The notes under the pieces: model-generated
What the model was told of the DNA's origin: nothing
Seen by the model: only the letters and a program-made list of their open reading frames with translations
Database searches by the model: none
Part shown: one piece after another, positions 44,419 through 54,164 of the stretch
How the letters are laid out: every line of letters starts with the position of its first letter
Position numbering within the stretch: the first letter of the stretch is position 1
Assembly: GCA_030150505.1 (NCBI GenBank)
Contig: JASLFS010000003.1
Location: 1-64,000 of the forward strand
From: Vitreoscilla sp.
GTDB lineage: Bacteria; Pseudomonadota; Gammaproteobacteria; Burkholderiales; Neisseriaceae
DNA: 64,000 bases
Reading direction: 5' to 3'
Made by a program: the position numbers and the translations under genes

Positions 44419-45231
44419 ATGAATACGATAATTGATGCTCGGGCTCAATTATGTAAAACAAATAGCACCAACGAGGACCCAGCATTTTTTTTACATAACT
44501 TGCCTACTTATATTCGTGATGCAGCCGAATATAATGTGAGTCATGCAATATTAACGCAGCCTTCTATTTTACAAGATGACAATCAGCATCTCCTTAATGC
44601 AATACAAACTTCGCCTAATAAAATTAAAGGCATCGCCCTTGTACAGCCCTCTATTTCGTACCCAGACCTTGTGAAATTAAAAAACAATGGTATTTGTGGT
44701 GTTCGCTTCCCCATCAATATGAATGATTCGGAATCATTATTAGATGGTAAATGGCAACCTTTAATTGAAAAAATAGCAAAATTAGATTTAATTATTTCCC
44801 TAAATCAATCAGCCGAAACTGGGCTCATTGAAAGCATTAAATATTTAAGTCGATTTTCTATTAAAATGATTATTGAACGGATGGGATATCCAGATGTATT
44901 TGAAGGCATTCATGGTTTAAATTTTCAATCGACTCTGGCAGCCTGCTTGAACAATCCAAGAATTTGGTTTGATTTATCGGGATGTTATCGATCCAAATTA
45001 TCGTACTCAGCCAACCACAAAATTAACAAAAGCTTTACTGTTGCATTACTAAAAGCAATGGGCTCTAAAAGATTATTATGGGGTTCTGATTGGCCATTTA
45101 ATGGCTATGAAGATCAAGTGGGGTATAGATTAAGCCTGAATTGGCTAACGAAATACATGAGATTAGATAGCAGCACGTTGAGAGATTTGACTTACAACAA
45201 TGCTGCTGAGCTATTTGGATTTAATACTTAA
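44419..45231 (+). CDS. amidohydrolase-family (PDC lactonase-like) protein with altered metal site
   Basis: A 270-aa TIM-barrel protein of the amidohydrolase 2 / pyrone-dicarboxylate lactonase group, recognised by GVRFP, WFDLSGCYR, LLWGSDWPF (D224) and YNNAAELFGF. The first metal motif is changed: IDARAQ (5-10) stands where IDxHxH is expected, so both histidines are missing, and the usual DHxGxP reads ERMGYP (153-158). The ORF is intact, so the protein is made but may not bind metal normally. Its partner is the divergent GntR regulator. It overlaps the end of fpr by 4 bases, tail to tail. Confidence 0.78.
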   Translation: MNTIIDARAQLCKTNSTNEDPAFFLHNLPTYIRDAAEYNVSHAILTQPSILQDDNQHLLNAIQTSPNKIKGIALVQPSISYPDLVKLKNNGICGVRFPINMNDSESLLDGKWQPLIEKIAKLDLIISLNQSAETGLIESIKYLSRFSIKMIIERMGYPDVFEGIHGLNFQSTLAACLNNPRIWFDLSGCYRSKLSYSANHKINKSFTVALLKAMGSKRLLWGSDWPFNGYEDQVGYRLSLNWLTKYMRLDSSTLRDLTYNNAAELFGFNT

Positions 45232-46007
45232 AACCCATTTTCCATAATAATTTGCCCTGGTACTCGATTACGATGCATTGCAAAACCTAAGGACAATAAT
45301 GCGGCAAACGTATCTTTAACCATAGCTGGGTTGCCGCATAATAAAAATCTTGTTTTTTCTGGTGAGAATTCAAAACCAGCTTGCTGTGATAATTCGCCGC
45401 TTTTCAAAAGTTCTGGTAGCCGCTTATTTAAAGCACCAGCTACCTTTTCTCGTGTCACCACTGGAATGAAGGTTAAGTTTGAATAGTAATCTTCAATTAA
45501 CGGATGCTCGCTCCAGCTCTCAACCCTTTGGTTAAAAATTAATTCATCGGCATGACTAACCGAATGCACTAAAACAATCCGTTTAAACTGCTGCCAAACG
45601 CCAGTTTGTTGCAACATGGATAAAAAGGGAGCCACTCCTGAGCCTGTCGATAGCATAACAAGGTCTTCCCCGTCAGCAAAACGCTCTGACAATAAAAAAC
45701 CTGTGGCTGTTTTATCCAATAAGATACTATCCCCTTCTTGCATCACAGCTAATTTGTCACTCATGGGGCCATCTTTAATCAGCACTGCAAAAAATTCTAA
45801 TGTTTCTTCGTATTCAGCAGAAACAACAGAATAAGCACGCCAAATATAACCTTCTCCATCTCGAAAACCTAGCCTTGCAAACTGCCCTGCACTAAATCGA
45901 AAATTTTCAGGTCTACTAATTGCAAAGGTTAATAATCGACTTGTATGGTGTTTAATCCATAAAACTTTTTCTTCTGTGAATTTCGCTTCCACTGGTGCAC
46001 CAATCAT
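45228..46007 (-). CDS. fpr: ferredoxin/flavodoxin-NADP+ reductase
   Basis: Flavoenzyme that passes electrons between NADPH and ferredoxin or flavodoxin. The 259-aa protein has the FAD motif RAYSVVSA (RxYS), the NADP-binding STGSGVAPFLSML, the LVHSVSH segment, and CGNPAMVKD near the end. The length and C-terminus are of the bacterial Fpr subclass. Upstream on the minus strand lies TATGAAAATAATCATTC, a partial match to a Fur box (my count 13 of 19), too weak to list. Confidence 0.93.
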   Translation of the reverse strand: MIGAPVEAKFTEEKVLWIKHHTSRLLTFAISRPENFRFSAGQFARLGFRDGEGYIWRAYSVVSAEYEETLEFFAVLIKDGPMSDKLAVMQEGDSILLDKTATGFLLSERFADGEDLVMLSTGSGVAPFLSMLQQTGVWQQFKRIVLVHSVSHADELIFNQRVESWSEHPLIEDYYSNLTFIPVVTREKVAGALNKRLPELLKSGELSQQAGFEFSPEKTRFLLCGNPAMVKDTFAALLSLGFAMHRNRVPGQIIMENGF

Positions 46008-46086
46008 ATCAACCCCATTTCAAATTAGTATGTATGAAAATAATCATTCTTATTTACATGGTGGCAAAAAGAGGATTTACAAGTAT

Positions 46087-46098
46087 AGGCTGCCTGAA
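46087..46098 (+). repeat. DNA uptake sequence (exact) in the fpr-pirin gap
   Basis: AGGCTGCCTGAA, an exact single copy in intergenic DNA between divergent fpr and the pirin gene; not part of a hairpin. Confidence 0.8.
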
Positions 46099-46214
46099 AG
46101 AAATTAATCAATTCATCTATTTTATGAATGAATTAAAGATAATATTTTCATTATATTAATGTATTAAACAATATTAAAATCATTGCATAAAAATAATGCA
46201 AAAGGATTTAATCA

Positions 46215-46934
46215 ATGTTTACAATCATCAAGGCTCAGCAGCGAGGTCAGTCACGTCATGACTGGCTAAACTCGAAGCACACATTTTCATTTGCCAATTA
46301 CTACAACGAAAGTGCCAATGGTTTTTCTGACTTATTGGTTATCAATGAAGATATAGTTACGCCCAATCATGGCTTTAGCACTCATCCGCATAGTGACATG
46401 GAAATTTTCACATATGTCATTTCTGGCGCTTTAACCCATCAAGACTCAATGGGAAATAGCTCAATCATTCAAACTGGCGATATACAGCTAATGAGCGCAG
46501 GCACTGGTATTAAACACAGTGAATTTAATGCCAGCGATGAACAAAACGTTCATTTCCTGCAAATTTGGATTGTACCGAATCAATTGCGCCTACAACCTAG
46601 CTATCAACAAAAACACATTGATGCTGAACAAAAAAGGAATCAATGGTGCTTATTGCTTTCACCTTCTGCTGAACAGCAATCTTTAAAAATTCATCAAAAT
46701 GTAAAAATTTATTCCGCAACTTTGCACGATGATAACAAACTGAGTTTTACTGCCAATCCCAATAGATATATTTATATTCACATTGTTACAGGGAGCCTCT
46801 TACTCAATGGACAACCCATACAAACTGGAGATGGTATTAAAATCACACAACCACAACTACTTGAATTCACCCAAGGTAACAATGCAGAAATCTTATTATT
46901 TGATTTAATTGCTCATGATTTTAACTATCGCTAG
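46215..46934 (+). CDS. pirin family protein (YhhW-like)
   Basis: A 239-aa bicupin. The metal ligands are H57, H59 (HPHSDMEIFTYV), H101 and E103 (GIKHSEFN), at the same residue numbers as in E. coli YhhW, which has quercetin 2,3-dioxygenase activity in vitro. The physiological role is unknown. The start is preceded by AAGGA. It stands alone, convergent with the glutamate dehydrogenase gene, with a shared terminator. Confidence 0.92.
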   Translation: MFTIIKAQQRGQSRHDWLNSKHTFSFANYYNESANGFSDLLVINEDIVTPNHGFSTHPHSDMEIFTYVISGALTHQDSMGNSSIIQTGDIQLMSAGTGIKHSEFNASDEQNVHFLQIWIVPNQLRLQPSYQQKHIDAEQKRNQWCLLLSPSAEQQSLKIHQNVKIYSATLHDDNKLSFTANPNRYIYIHIVTGSLLLNGQPIQTGDGIKITQPQLLEFTQGNNAEILLFDLIAHDFNYR

Positions 46935-46940
46935 CCAACA

Positions 46941-46972
46941 AAAAACGCCGAGCAAATGCTCGGCGTTTCATC
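46941..46972. terminator. bidirectional terminator between pirin and gdh genes
   Basis: AAACGCCGAGCA (46943-46954) pairs perfectly with TGCTCGGCGTTT (46957-46968); A/T runs flank both sides, with the longer T run on the minus strand. Confidence 0.9.
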
Positions 46973-46985
46973 ATAAACTTAATAT

Positions 46986-49900
46986 TTATACTAAAAGAAT
47001 ACGAGATAAACCACGTACTAAAGCAGACAACATAGCCAAATCAACACCTTGATATTGCTGCATCTCCTTCACTTGACGCAACGCTTGCTCTTTCATGTCG
47101 TCATCAATGCCTTTTACATCAACACATTTAGAAACAACTTTTAGAAGCATTTGTTGAACATCTTCACGAACAGCTAAACAAGCTTGATTTTGCCACTTAT
47201 TCGTACGAGGTAAAGATGCAATTGCTTTATACATCCAATCCATTTGCAAAGCATCAGCCACAACAAAGTACTTCTCAACAACAGTTTCAAGACTTAAATT
47301 ATCTGCTGCAGCCAATTCAATCATCGCAATCACATGTTCAGCATAAGGCAAACGAGCAAAGAATGCTTTCTCTTCAGCGCTAATCGCATCCAATTGATTC
47401 AAAACCAATTCTTGATTAGCAACATATTCATGCTTATCAGCACTAATATACTTAGCCATCATTGCCAATACATTTTGAACACCAGCTTTATATGTCGCAA
47501 CACCAGCAGATAAATCTGCTAACAAATCAGTACGGTGCAACAAACCACGAGCAACACGGCTAACCAAACGAGCAACATTGCCCATTAGTTCCATTTGCGT
47601 TGTGTTAGAAACTTTATTGTCCAATGCTTCAATGCGAGTAAACCAACTTTCAGCATCAAAAATTTCACTTGCAAACCAGTATGCACGTGCAATAGTAGCA
47701 ACATCAGCATCAGATTCAGTCATGAATCTTTGAACAAAACTCATGCCCATTCTGTTAACAATACGGTTTGCCAATTGGTTAGCAATAATTTCTCGTTTTA
47801 AGTAGTGATTAACAATATCGTCAAAATATTTCTCTTGTAATGCTTTCGGGAAATAATTAATCAAAATACTTTGGAAATTCACATCATCAGGAATATCACT
47901 TGCTAACAACGCATCTTGCAAATGCATTTTACTGTAAGCCAACAACACTGCTGTTTCTGGCGCCGTTAAGCCTTTTTCATTGGCAGCACGAGCAGCAATC
48001 TCAGCCTTACTTGGCAAATATTCCAACTCACGATTCAAGCCCGCTTCTTCACTCAAGAAGTTAATTAACTCAGAATGAGCAGGTAAGAAAGCAAATGAAT
48101 TTAATTGATTCATCGCCAAAATTTGTGTTTGTAGGTAATTATTACGCAATACCAAATGAGCAACGTCATCAGTCATACTCTTTAATAACTCATTGCGCTC
48201 AGGCAATGTCAAACCACCTTTTTGTACCACGCTACCCAATAGAATCTTAATATTCACTTCATGGTCAGAGCAATCAACACCAGCTGAGTTATCAATAGCA
48301 TCAGTACAGCATAAACCACCACTTTGAGCATACTCAATACGACCTAGTTGAGTAACACCCAAGTTACCGCCTTCGCCCAATACTTTACAACGCAAATCGC
48401 CGCCATTTACACGAACTGAATCATTGGCTTTGTCTTTCGCATCAGCATGGCTCTCTTGGCTAGATTTGATATAAGTACCAATACCACCGTTATAAACCAG
48501 CTCAACTTCAGCTTTTAAAATCGCCTGAATCAATTCACTTGGTGACAAACGAGCTTCATTAACACCTAAGAAAGCTTGAACTTCAGCTGTCAAATCAATA
48601 TGCTTAGCTGAGCGCTCATAAATACCACCACCTTGTGAGATTAAATCACGATTATAATCACCCCAACCCAAAGTGTTATCAAATAAACGCTTACGCTCTT
48701 CATGGCTACGAGCCGCATTTGGATTTGGGTCCAAGAAAATATGCATGTGGTTAAACGCAGCTTGTAAACGAATGTGTTTTGATAACAACATACCATTACC
48801 AAATACATCACCGCCCATATCACCGATGCCCACTACAGTAAAATCTTCAGCTTGAATGTCTTTATCAATTTTACGGAAATGACGTTTAACAGATTCCCAA
48901 GCACCACGAGCAGTAATACCCATGCCTTTATGGTCATAACCAACAGAGCCACCAGAAGCAAAGGCATCATCCAACCAGAAACCATGCTCAGCAGCCAAAC
49001 CATTCGCTGTATCTGAGAATTTAGCTGTACCCTTATCAGCAGCAACAACCAAATATGGATCATCTTCATCGCGACGGAAAGTATCTTGCGGAGGCACAAT
49101 AGAACCATCTGCAATTAGGTTATCCGTTAAGCTTAACAATGAATCGATAAATAATTTATAACAAGCAATACCTTCAGCATTAAATGCTGCACGGTCGCCT
49201 ACAGGTAGCTGTTTACATACAAAGCCCCCTTTAGAACCATTTGGCACAATTACCGAGTTCTTCACCATTTGCGCTTTAACCAAGCCAAGCACTTCTGTAC
49301 GGAAATCCTCTTGGCGATCAGACCAACGCAAACCACCACGAGCAACCTTAGCGCCACGCAAATGCGTACCTTCTACACGAGGGCTATAAACCCAGATTTC
49401 AAACAAAGGACGAGGCTGAGGTAGGAAATCAACTAAACCAGATTGAATCTTAAAGCTAATCGTTGGCTTAAATTCACCAGCTTCAGTTTTTTGCCAGAAG
49501 TTAGTGCGAACTGTCGCCAAAATAACAGCCAAGAAAGAATTAATAATGCGATCATCGTCAACATTAACGCTATTGCAATATTCTTTTAACAACAAAATTT
49601 TCTCATCGGCATTCGCATCATTAGCAGATACAGGATGTAAACGAGCATAGAAAATATCACGTAACAATTGAACAGCTTGCGGATGACGAACCAAGCTAGC
49701 TTCCATATAGCTAGGGCTAAATGGTACAACGGCTTGTTTCAAGAATTTAGCAATAGATCTCAATAAAACAGTATCACGCCAAGCAATTCCAGCTGTTGCC
49801 ACCAATGCATTAAAGCCATCATTTTCAACATCGCCAGCCAAAGCAGCAATTAACAGTTCATTAAATTCTTTTTGAATATCAGCTTGCTGTAGATTAGCCA

Positions 49901-50414
49901 AAACCTCTGCATTTGCATGCGCACCAATATGGCTTAAAGCATAAACTTTCTCATCCACTTTAAATTCAAATGGCAATTCTTCATACAATGACACACCAAG
50001 GTTCTGAATGATTGGTAGTGTTTCTGATAAGCTAGGTACAGATTTTGAATAGTACAACTTCAAAGCCACTGGCTTATTAGTATCATTAGCATCAATCTGA
50101 ATACCCAATGCCAAATCTTGTTGAGATAACTTCGACCAAGCACAAACATCATCCCAAGCTTCTGCACTTGAGAAGTTTTCACGATAAGCTGCACTAAAAG
50201 CAGGCAAGAATTTTGATGCCAATTCTTTCTCAATAGCGCTACCGCGTTCTACTTTTACTTGAAAACCTTCATCCCAAGCCAAATCTAGCTGCACCCACTC
50301 ATCTAACAAATTTTTTGCGCGAGCTGCCAACAATGCTTGTTGTTCCGTATTTAAACTTAATTTATCAGCTTCTTGTTGCAAACTAGATAGCCAATCATCA
50401 TTCCTAGCTGTCAT
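46986..50414 (-). CDS. NAD-specific glutamate dehydrogenase, short (about 115-kDa-class) form
   Basis: Oxidises glutamate to 2-oxoglutarate. The 1142-aa protein has the catalytic core of bacterial large NAD-GDHs: RVEGTHLRGAKVARGGLRWSDRQEDFRTEVLGLVKAQMVKN (in two joined blocks), GSKGGFVCK, VVAADKGTAKFSDTAN, VGIGDMGGDVFGNGMLLS, and the C-terminal helical part. It lacks the roughly 450-residue ACT-like N-terminal half of the 180-kDa class. The ATG has GGGAAG upstream and only 200 bp separates it from ilvA, so the short form looks native, not a truncation. Confidence 0.92.
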   Translation of the reverse strand: MTARNDDWLSSLQQEADKLSLNTEQQALLAARAKNLLDEWVQLDLAWDEGFQVKVERGSAIEKELASKFLPAFSAAYRENFSSAEAWDDVCAWSKLSQQDLALGIQIDANDTNKPVALKLYYSKSVPSLSETLPIIQNLGVSLYEELPFEFKVDEKVYALSHIGAHANAEVLANLQQADIQKEFNELLIAALAGDVENDGFNALVATAGIAWRDTVLLRSIAKFLKQAVVPFSPSYMEASLVRHPQAVQLLRDIFYARLHPVSANDANADEKILLLKEYCNSVNVDDDRIINSFLAVILATVRTNFWQKTEAGEFKPTISFKIQSGLVDFLPQPRPLFEIWVYSPRVEGTHLRGAKVARGGLRWSDRQEDFRTEVLGLVKAQMVKNSVIVPNGSKGGFVCKQLPVGDRAAFNAEGIACYKLFIDSLLSLTDNLIADGSIVPPQDTFRRDEDDPYLVVAADKGTAKFSDTANGLAAEHGFWLDDAFASGGSVGYDHKGMGITARGAWESVKRHFRKIDKDIQAEDFTVVGIGDMGGDVFGNGMLLSKHIRLQAAFNHMHIFLDPNPNAARSHEERKRLFDNTLGWGDYNRDLISQGGGIYERSAKHIDLTAEVQAFLGVNEARLSPSELIQAILKAEVELVYNGGIGTYIKSSQESHADAKDKANDSVRVNGGDLRCKVLGEGGNLGVTQLGRIEYAQSGGLCCTDAIDNSAGVDCSDHEVNIKILLGSVVQKGGLTLPERNELLKSMTDDVAHLVLRNNYLQTQILAMNQLNSFAFLPAHSELINFLSEEAGLNRELEYLPSKAEIAARAANEKGLTAPETAVLLAYSKMHLQDALLASDIPDDVNFQSILINYFPKALQEKYFDDIVNHYLKREIIANQLANRIVNRMGMSFVQRFMTESDADVATIARAYWFASEIFDAESWFTRIEALDNKVSNTTQMELMGNVARLVSRVARGLLHRTDLLADLSAGVATYKAGVQNVLAMMAKYISADKHEYVANQELVLNQLDAISAEEKAFFARLPYAEHVIAMIELAAADNLSLETVVEKYFVVADALQMDWMYKAIASLPRTNKWQNQACLAVREDVQQMLLKVVSKCVDVKGIDDDMKEQALRQVKEMQQYQGVDLAMLSALVRGLSRILLV

Positions 50415-50564
50415 ACTATTCTTCCCAGTATCTTATAAAATTAATATCGCTTCACAGCGTCTATTTGTTTTAAAAAACTACTTCAATAAAATTGAATCCA
50501 TCATCATGACTCATTATAAAGAATAATTGAATCTTTATTGCTTAATTTATAATGAACAAAATCA

Positions 50565-50591
50565 ATTTTTGGGAATATTTATCCCAAAAAT
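50565..50591 (-). terminator. possible terminator of ilvA
   Basis: ATTTTTGGGA pairs with TCCCAAAAAT around a 7-base loop, 24 bases beyond the ilvA stop on the minus strand; the T run behind it is interrupted. Confidence 0.5.
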
Positions 50592-50614
50592 GATTAATAT
50601 TTTAAAATTTTTGT

Positions 50615-52144
50615 CTAATCATTCCCTAAAAACAACTGATATGCTTTATTATTCGTTTGTTCTTCATAGACATATGCCAATTGTTCCAAGAACTCAGAAA
50701 AGGCTTTCTGCTCACTATCAGGAACATCAACACCAACCAATACGCGACCATAATCAGCACCATGGTTACGATAATGGAACAACGTAATATTCCACCCACT
50801 TTGCATAGACACTAGAAAATTAACCAATGCACCGGGTCTTTCAGGGAACTCAAAACTAATTAATTTCTCATTTTTAACTTTATGTGAGCGACCGCCAACC
50901 ATATAACGAATATGAATTTTTGCCATCTCATTATCCGTTAAATCCTCAATAGGCATGTTCATTTGCGTTAGATGTGCAATCACTTTTTCAGTATCATCAG
51001 AACCTGCCGTTTGAATACCAACAAAGATATGGGCTTTATTCTCATCGCCATAGCGATAATTAAACTCAGTAATATTACGAGACCCGATACCATTAATAAA
51101 ATTCAAAAAGCTACCCGGCTTTTCAGGAATAGTCACGGCAAAAATAGCCTCGTTGCGCTCACCAAGCTCACTGCGCTCAGCCACATGTCGCAAACGGCTA
51201 AAGTTCATATTTGCGCCACTATTGACCGCAATTAAACTCTTATCTTCTGCTTTTTCTCTACGAATATAAGCCTTCAAACCAGCCAATGCCAATGCACCAG
51301 ATGGCTCAACAATACTACGCGTATCATCAAAAATATCTTTAATCGCCGAGCAAATATCATCGGTATTCACTAAAATAATTTCATCCAACAAATCACGGCA
51401 CAAACGGTATGTTTCTTCACCAACTAACTTAACAGCAGTACCATCAGCAAATAGCCCTACATCTTTTAATGCAAAACGTTCATTTCGTTGAATGGACTGT
51501 GCCATTGCACAAGAATCTTCAGTTTGAACCCCAATAATTTTAATTTCAGGACGAACTTGTTTAACATAAGCAGCCACACCAGCAGCCAATCCACCACCGC
51601 CAATAGGCACAAAAATGGCATCAATATTTTTTGGATGTTGGCGAATAATTTCCATACCAATAGTGCCCTGACCAGCAATCACATAAGGATCATCAAAAGG
51701 CGGCACATAAGTCATACCGTTTTCTTCAACCAATTGCATAGCATGATCATAAGCATCATTGTAAGAAACGCCCTTCAAAACAACCTCGCCACCAAAGCTA
51801 CGAACCGAATCAATTTTAATTCTCGGTGTTGTTTCAGGCATCACAATTACAGCTTTACAGCCAAGGGCTTGTGCTGACAAAGCCACGCCTTGAGCATGGT
51901 TTCCTGCACTAGCAGTAATCACCCCTTTGGCTAAAGCCTCTTCGCTTAAATTAGCCATTTTGTTATATGCACCCCGAATTTTGAATGAGAAAACAGGCTG
52001 CAAATCTTCACGCTTTAAATAAACTTTATTATTTAAGCGTTTCGATAAGTTTTTTGCAAAATCTAATGGTGTTTCATCGGCAACATCATAAACAGCTGAT
52101 GTTAAGGTTTTGATAAGGTAATGTTGGTATTCACTTGTAGACAT
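50615..52144 (-). CDS. ilvA: threonine dehydratase, biosynthetic
   Basis: PLP enzyme that makes 2-oxobutanoate from threonine, the first step of isoleucine synthesis. The 509-aa protein has the PLP lysine K55 in SFKIRGAYN, the SAGNHAQG loop, the GGGGLAAG phosphate-binding loop, and two C-terminal ACT-like regulatory domains (about 330-509), which bring isoleucine feedback control. I chose ATG 52144 (MSTSEYQHYL); 15 further codons upstream are open. A single gene. Confidence 0.95.
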   Translation of the reverse strand: MSTSEYQHYLIKTLTSAVYDVADETPLDFAKNLSKRLNNKVYLKREDLQPVFSFKIRGAYNKMANLSEEALAKGVITASAGNHAQGVALSAQALGCKAVIVMPETTPRIKIDSVRSFGGEVVLKGVSYNDAYDHAMQLVEENGMTYVPPFDDPYVIAGQGTIGMEIIRQHPKNIDAIFVPIGGGGLAAGVAAYVKQVRPEIKIIGVQTEDSCAMAQSIQRNERFALKDVGLFADGTAVKLVGEETYRLCRDLLDEIILVNTDDICSAIKDIFDDTRSIVEPSGALALAGLKAYIRREKAEDKSLIAVNSGANMNFSRLRHVAERSELGERNEAIFAVTIPEKPGSFLNFINGIGSRNITEFNYRYGDENKAHIFVGIQTAGSDDTEKVIAHLTQMNMPIEDLTDNEMAKIHIRYMVGGRSHKVKNEKLISFEFPERPGALVNFLVSMQSGWNITLFHYRNHGADYGRVLVGVDVPDSEQKAFSEFLEQLAYVYEEQTNNKAYQLFLGND

Positions 52145-52345
52145 ACTTATTCTTTTTAACAATAAAATTTTTCTTTGAAGAATTAACAATACCCCTGACC
52201 AGGTTTCATGGCAAGCATCTCAACTAAGTGAGAATAAAGAATGTCTTAAAATAAGCTCAACCAAAAAAGACCTGAGCAATGGCTTTTATACCCATAACAC
52301 GACTCATCTAGACAAAAATAAGCATCCTAATTCATGTAAAGCACA

Positions 52346-52374
52346 TTAACGTACTGGACATTAATGATTATAAT
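52346..52374 (+). promoter_or_regulatory. candidate promoter of the carboxypeptidase gene
   Basis: TTAACG (52346-52351), a 17-bp spacer and a perfect TATAAT (52369-52374), 100 bp upstream of the ATG. The remaining gap (52190-52473) shows nothing else. Confidence 0.45.
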
Positions 52375-52473
52375 GTGCAACGATAATCAACTATCAAATA
52401 AATTGATACAATTGATACCCAGAAAAACATTCGTCATAAATAAACCGAATACATTATTAAAATTTAAAGTGCC

Positions 52474-53616
52474 ATGAAAAAACATATTTTAGCCCTTGCT
52501 TTAGGAATTTTTAGCATTCAATCTTTTGCTAACCCGACAACATTGCCACCGGTACCTGAGATTGCTGGTACTGCATACATTTTACAAGATTTACAAAGTG
52601 GCCAAATTTTAGCAGCTAGCAATCCAAACACCCGTATTGAGCCAGCTTCATTAACAAAACTAATGACAGCTTACCTAACATTTGAAGCCCTAAAAAATGG
52701 CAAACTCACTCTAGAGCAAACCTTAGTTGTGTCTGAAAAAGGTTGGAAAACTGAAGGCTCTAGAATGTTCTTGGATCCTAAAGTTCCAGCAAAAGTAGAT
52801 GATTTAATCAAAGGTATGATTGTCCAATCAGGCAATGATGCTTGTGTGACCTTAGCCGAAGCCATGGCTGGTAGCGAAGAAGGCTTTGCTATGATTATGA
52901 ATGCCAAAGCAAAAGAACTTGGCATGGCAGGTACTAACTTTGAAAACAGTACTGGCTTACCTGGTGAGAATCACTACACAACAGTTAAAGATTTAGAAAT
53001 CTTATCTAGCGCTATCATTCGTGATTTCCCAGAATACTACCCGCTTTACTCTATAAAATCGTTTACTTATAACAATATTACTCAACCAAATCGCAACTTA
53101 TTGTTATACCGTGATCCAAGTGTTGATGGTTTAAAAACAGGACACACCGATTCAGCAGGATTTAACTTGATTGCATCAAGCAACCGCAATGGTCGTCGAG
53201 TCTTATCAGTAGTCGTTGGAACAGCAAGCCCAGAAGCACGGGCAACAGAAACCAGTAAATTATTAAACTGGGGATTGAATGCTTTCGAAACGCCAAAACT
53301 TTACGATGCGAATCAAGCAGTGTCAAAAGTGAAAGTATACAAAGGTTCTGCAAATGAAGTCGATATCGGCTTTATTTCACCGGTTTACTTCTCTGTTCCA
53401 CAAGGCTCAAGCAAGAACCTTAAAAATGTTCTAGAAACCGTTCAGCCTGCCATCGCTCCAATTACCAAAGGCAAACAATTAGGCGTGATGAAAATCATGC
53501 TAGGCGATAAAGTAATTGCAGAACAGCCAGTAGTGGCTTTAACTGAAGTTTCAGAAGCAGGCTTTTTTGGACGAGCATGGGATAGTATTGTCTTATGGTT
53601 TAAAAATATTTTCTAA
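52474..53616 (+). CDS. D-alanyl-D-alanine carboxypeptidase (PBP5/6 family)
   Basis: Periplasmic enzyme that trims the terminal D-Ala from peptidoglycan peptides. The 380-aa precursor has a signal peptide (cut after SFA), the penicillin-binding motifs S59-L-T-K62, S119-G-N and K221-T-G, the PBP5 C-terminal beta domain and an amphipathic end (FFGRAWDSIVLWFKNIF) that anchors it to the inner membrane. It corresponds to DacA/DacC of E. coli; which of the two cannot be decided here. It has its own terminator. Confidence 0.94.
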   Translation: MKKHILALALGIFSIQSFANPTTLPPVPEIAGTAYILQDLQSGQILAASNPNTRIEPASLTKLMTAYLTFEALKNGKLTLEQTLVVSEKGWKTEGSRMFLDPKVPAKVDDLIKGMIVQSGNDACVTLAEAMAGSEEGFAMIMNAKAKELGMAGTNFENSTGLPGENHYTTVKDLEILSSAIIRDFPEYYPLYSIKSFTYNNITQPNRNLLLYRDPSVDGLKTGHTDSAGFNLIASSNRNGRRVLSVVVGTASPEARATETSKLLNWGLNAFETPKLYDANQAVSKVKVYKGSANEVDIGFISPVYFSVPQGSSKNLKNVLETVQPAIAPITKGKQLGVMKIMLGDKVIAEQPVVALTEVSEAGFFGRAWDSIVLWFKNIF

Positions 53617-53631
53617 GCCAGAGTCAACAAT

Positions 53632-53666
53632 AAAAAATAGCCACTTATAAATAGTGGCTATTTTTT
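53632..53666. terminator. terminator behind the carboxypeptidase gene
   Basis: A perfect 14-bp stem (53632-53645 with 53653-53666) flanked by A and T runs; it serves the rightward gene and possibly the convergent PepSY gene. Confidence 0.88.
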
Positions 53667-53701
53667 TACTCAGAATAATCTATTCGTAATCATTTGGTTA
53701 A

Positions 53702-53992
53702 TTAACGGCGTCTTTTATTGTATTTTTCTTCTGTCCAAATCAGTTTACCAGTTTTCATGTCATATTTATTTTCAACATAAACATTTGAACCTTTTTTAAA
53801 ACCTTCTACTTCATAACAACCATCATCTTCTTCTGCTTTAACAATATCAATACCTTCTTTTTCTGCTAACTGAGCAATTTTCACAATACCCATTCTCTGT
53901 TCAACAGGATAATATTGACAATGATTCTTAGCAAAAGCACTGGTTGAAAAACCCACAAGACACAATAATACCACTACTTTTCTAGATACCAT
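53702..53992 (-). CDS. small secreted PepSY-domain protein
   Basis: A 96-aa periplasmic protein with a signal peptide cleaved after STSAFA. The mature part reads as one PepSY unit (MGIVKIAQLAEKEGIDIVKAEEDDGCYEVEGF ... YDMKTGKLIW in two blocks) with two Cys (in NHCQ and DGCYE) that may form a disulfide. Such proteins often accompany two-component systems or redox proteins, but none is near here. Function unknown. Confidence 0.78.
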   Translation of the reverse strand: MVSRKVVVLLCLVGFSTSAFAKNHCQYYPVEQRMGIVKIAQLAEKEGIDIVKAEEDDGCYEVEGFKKGSNVYVENKYDMKTGKLIWTEEKYNKRRR

Positions 53993-54128
53993 AAATCACA
54001 TCCTTTTTAAAATTTAAAAATATTTAAGATAACAGCATACAACAATCTTCTTAAGCCAATCTTAAGTCTAACCGATTTTAAATAAAAAATGATATAGGAA
54101 TATAAACATGAGATATAAAATAGAAAAC

Positions 54129-54160
54129 AAAAAAGCTCAGCATAAATGCTGAGCTTTTTT
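54129..54160 (-). terminator. terminator of the tRNA operon
   Basis: A perfect 14-bp stem (54129-54142 with 54147-54160) with a TTTA-type loop and a T run on the minus strand, directly behind tRNA-Glu. Confidence 0.88.
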
Positions 54161-54164
54161 ATGT

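Noticed and set aside
46019..46060. Possible Fur box upstream of fpr
   Set aside because: Only about 13 of 19 positions match by my count, and A/T-rich DNA gives such matches by chance.
46986..50414. Glutamate dehydrogenase as a 5'-truncated pseudogene
   Set aside because: The short class of about 115 kDa is a known natural form, the start has a ribosome site, and all catalytic motifs are present.
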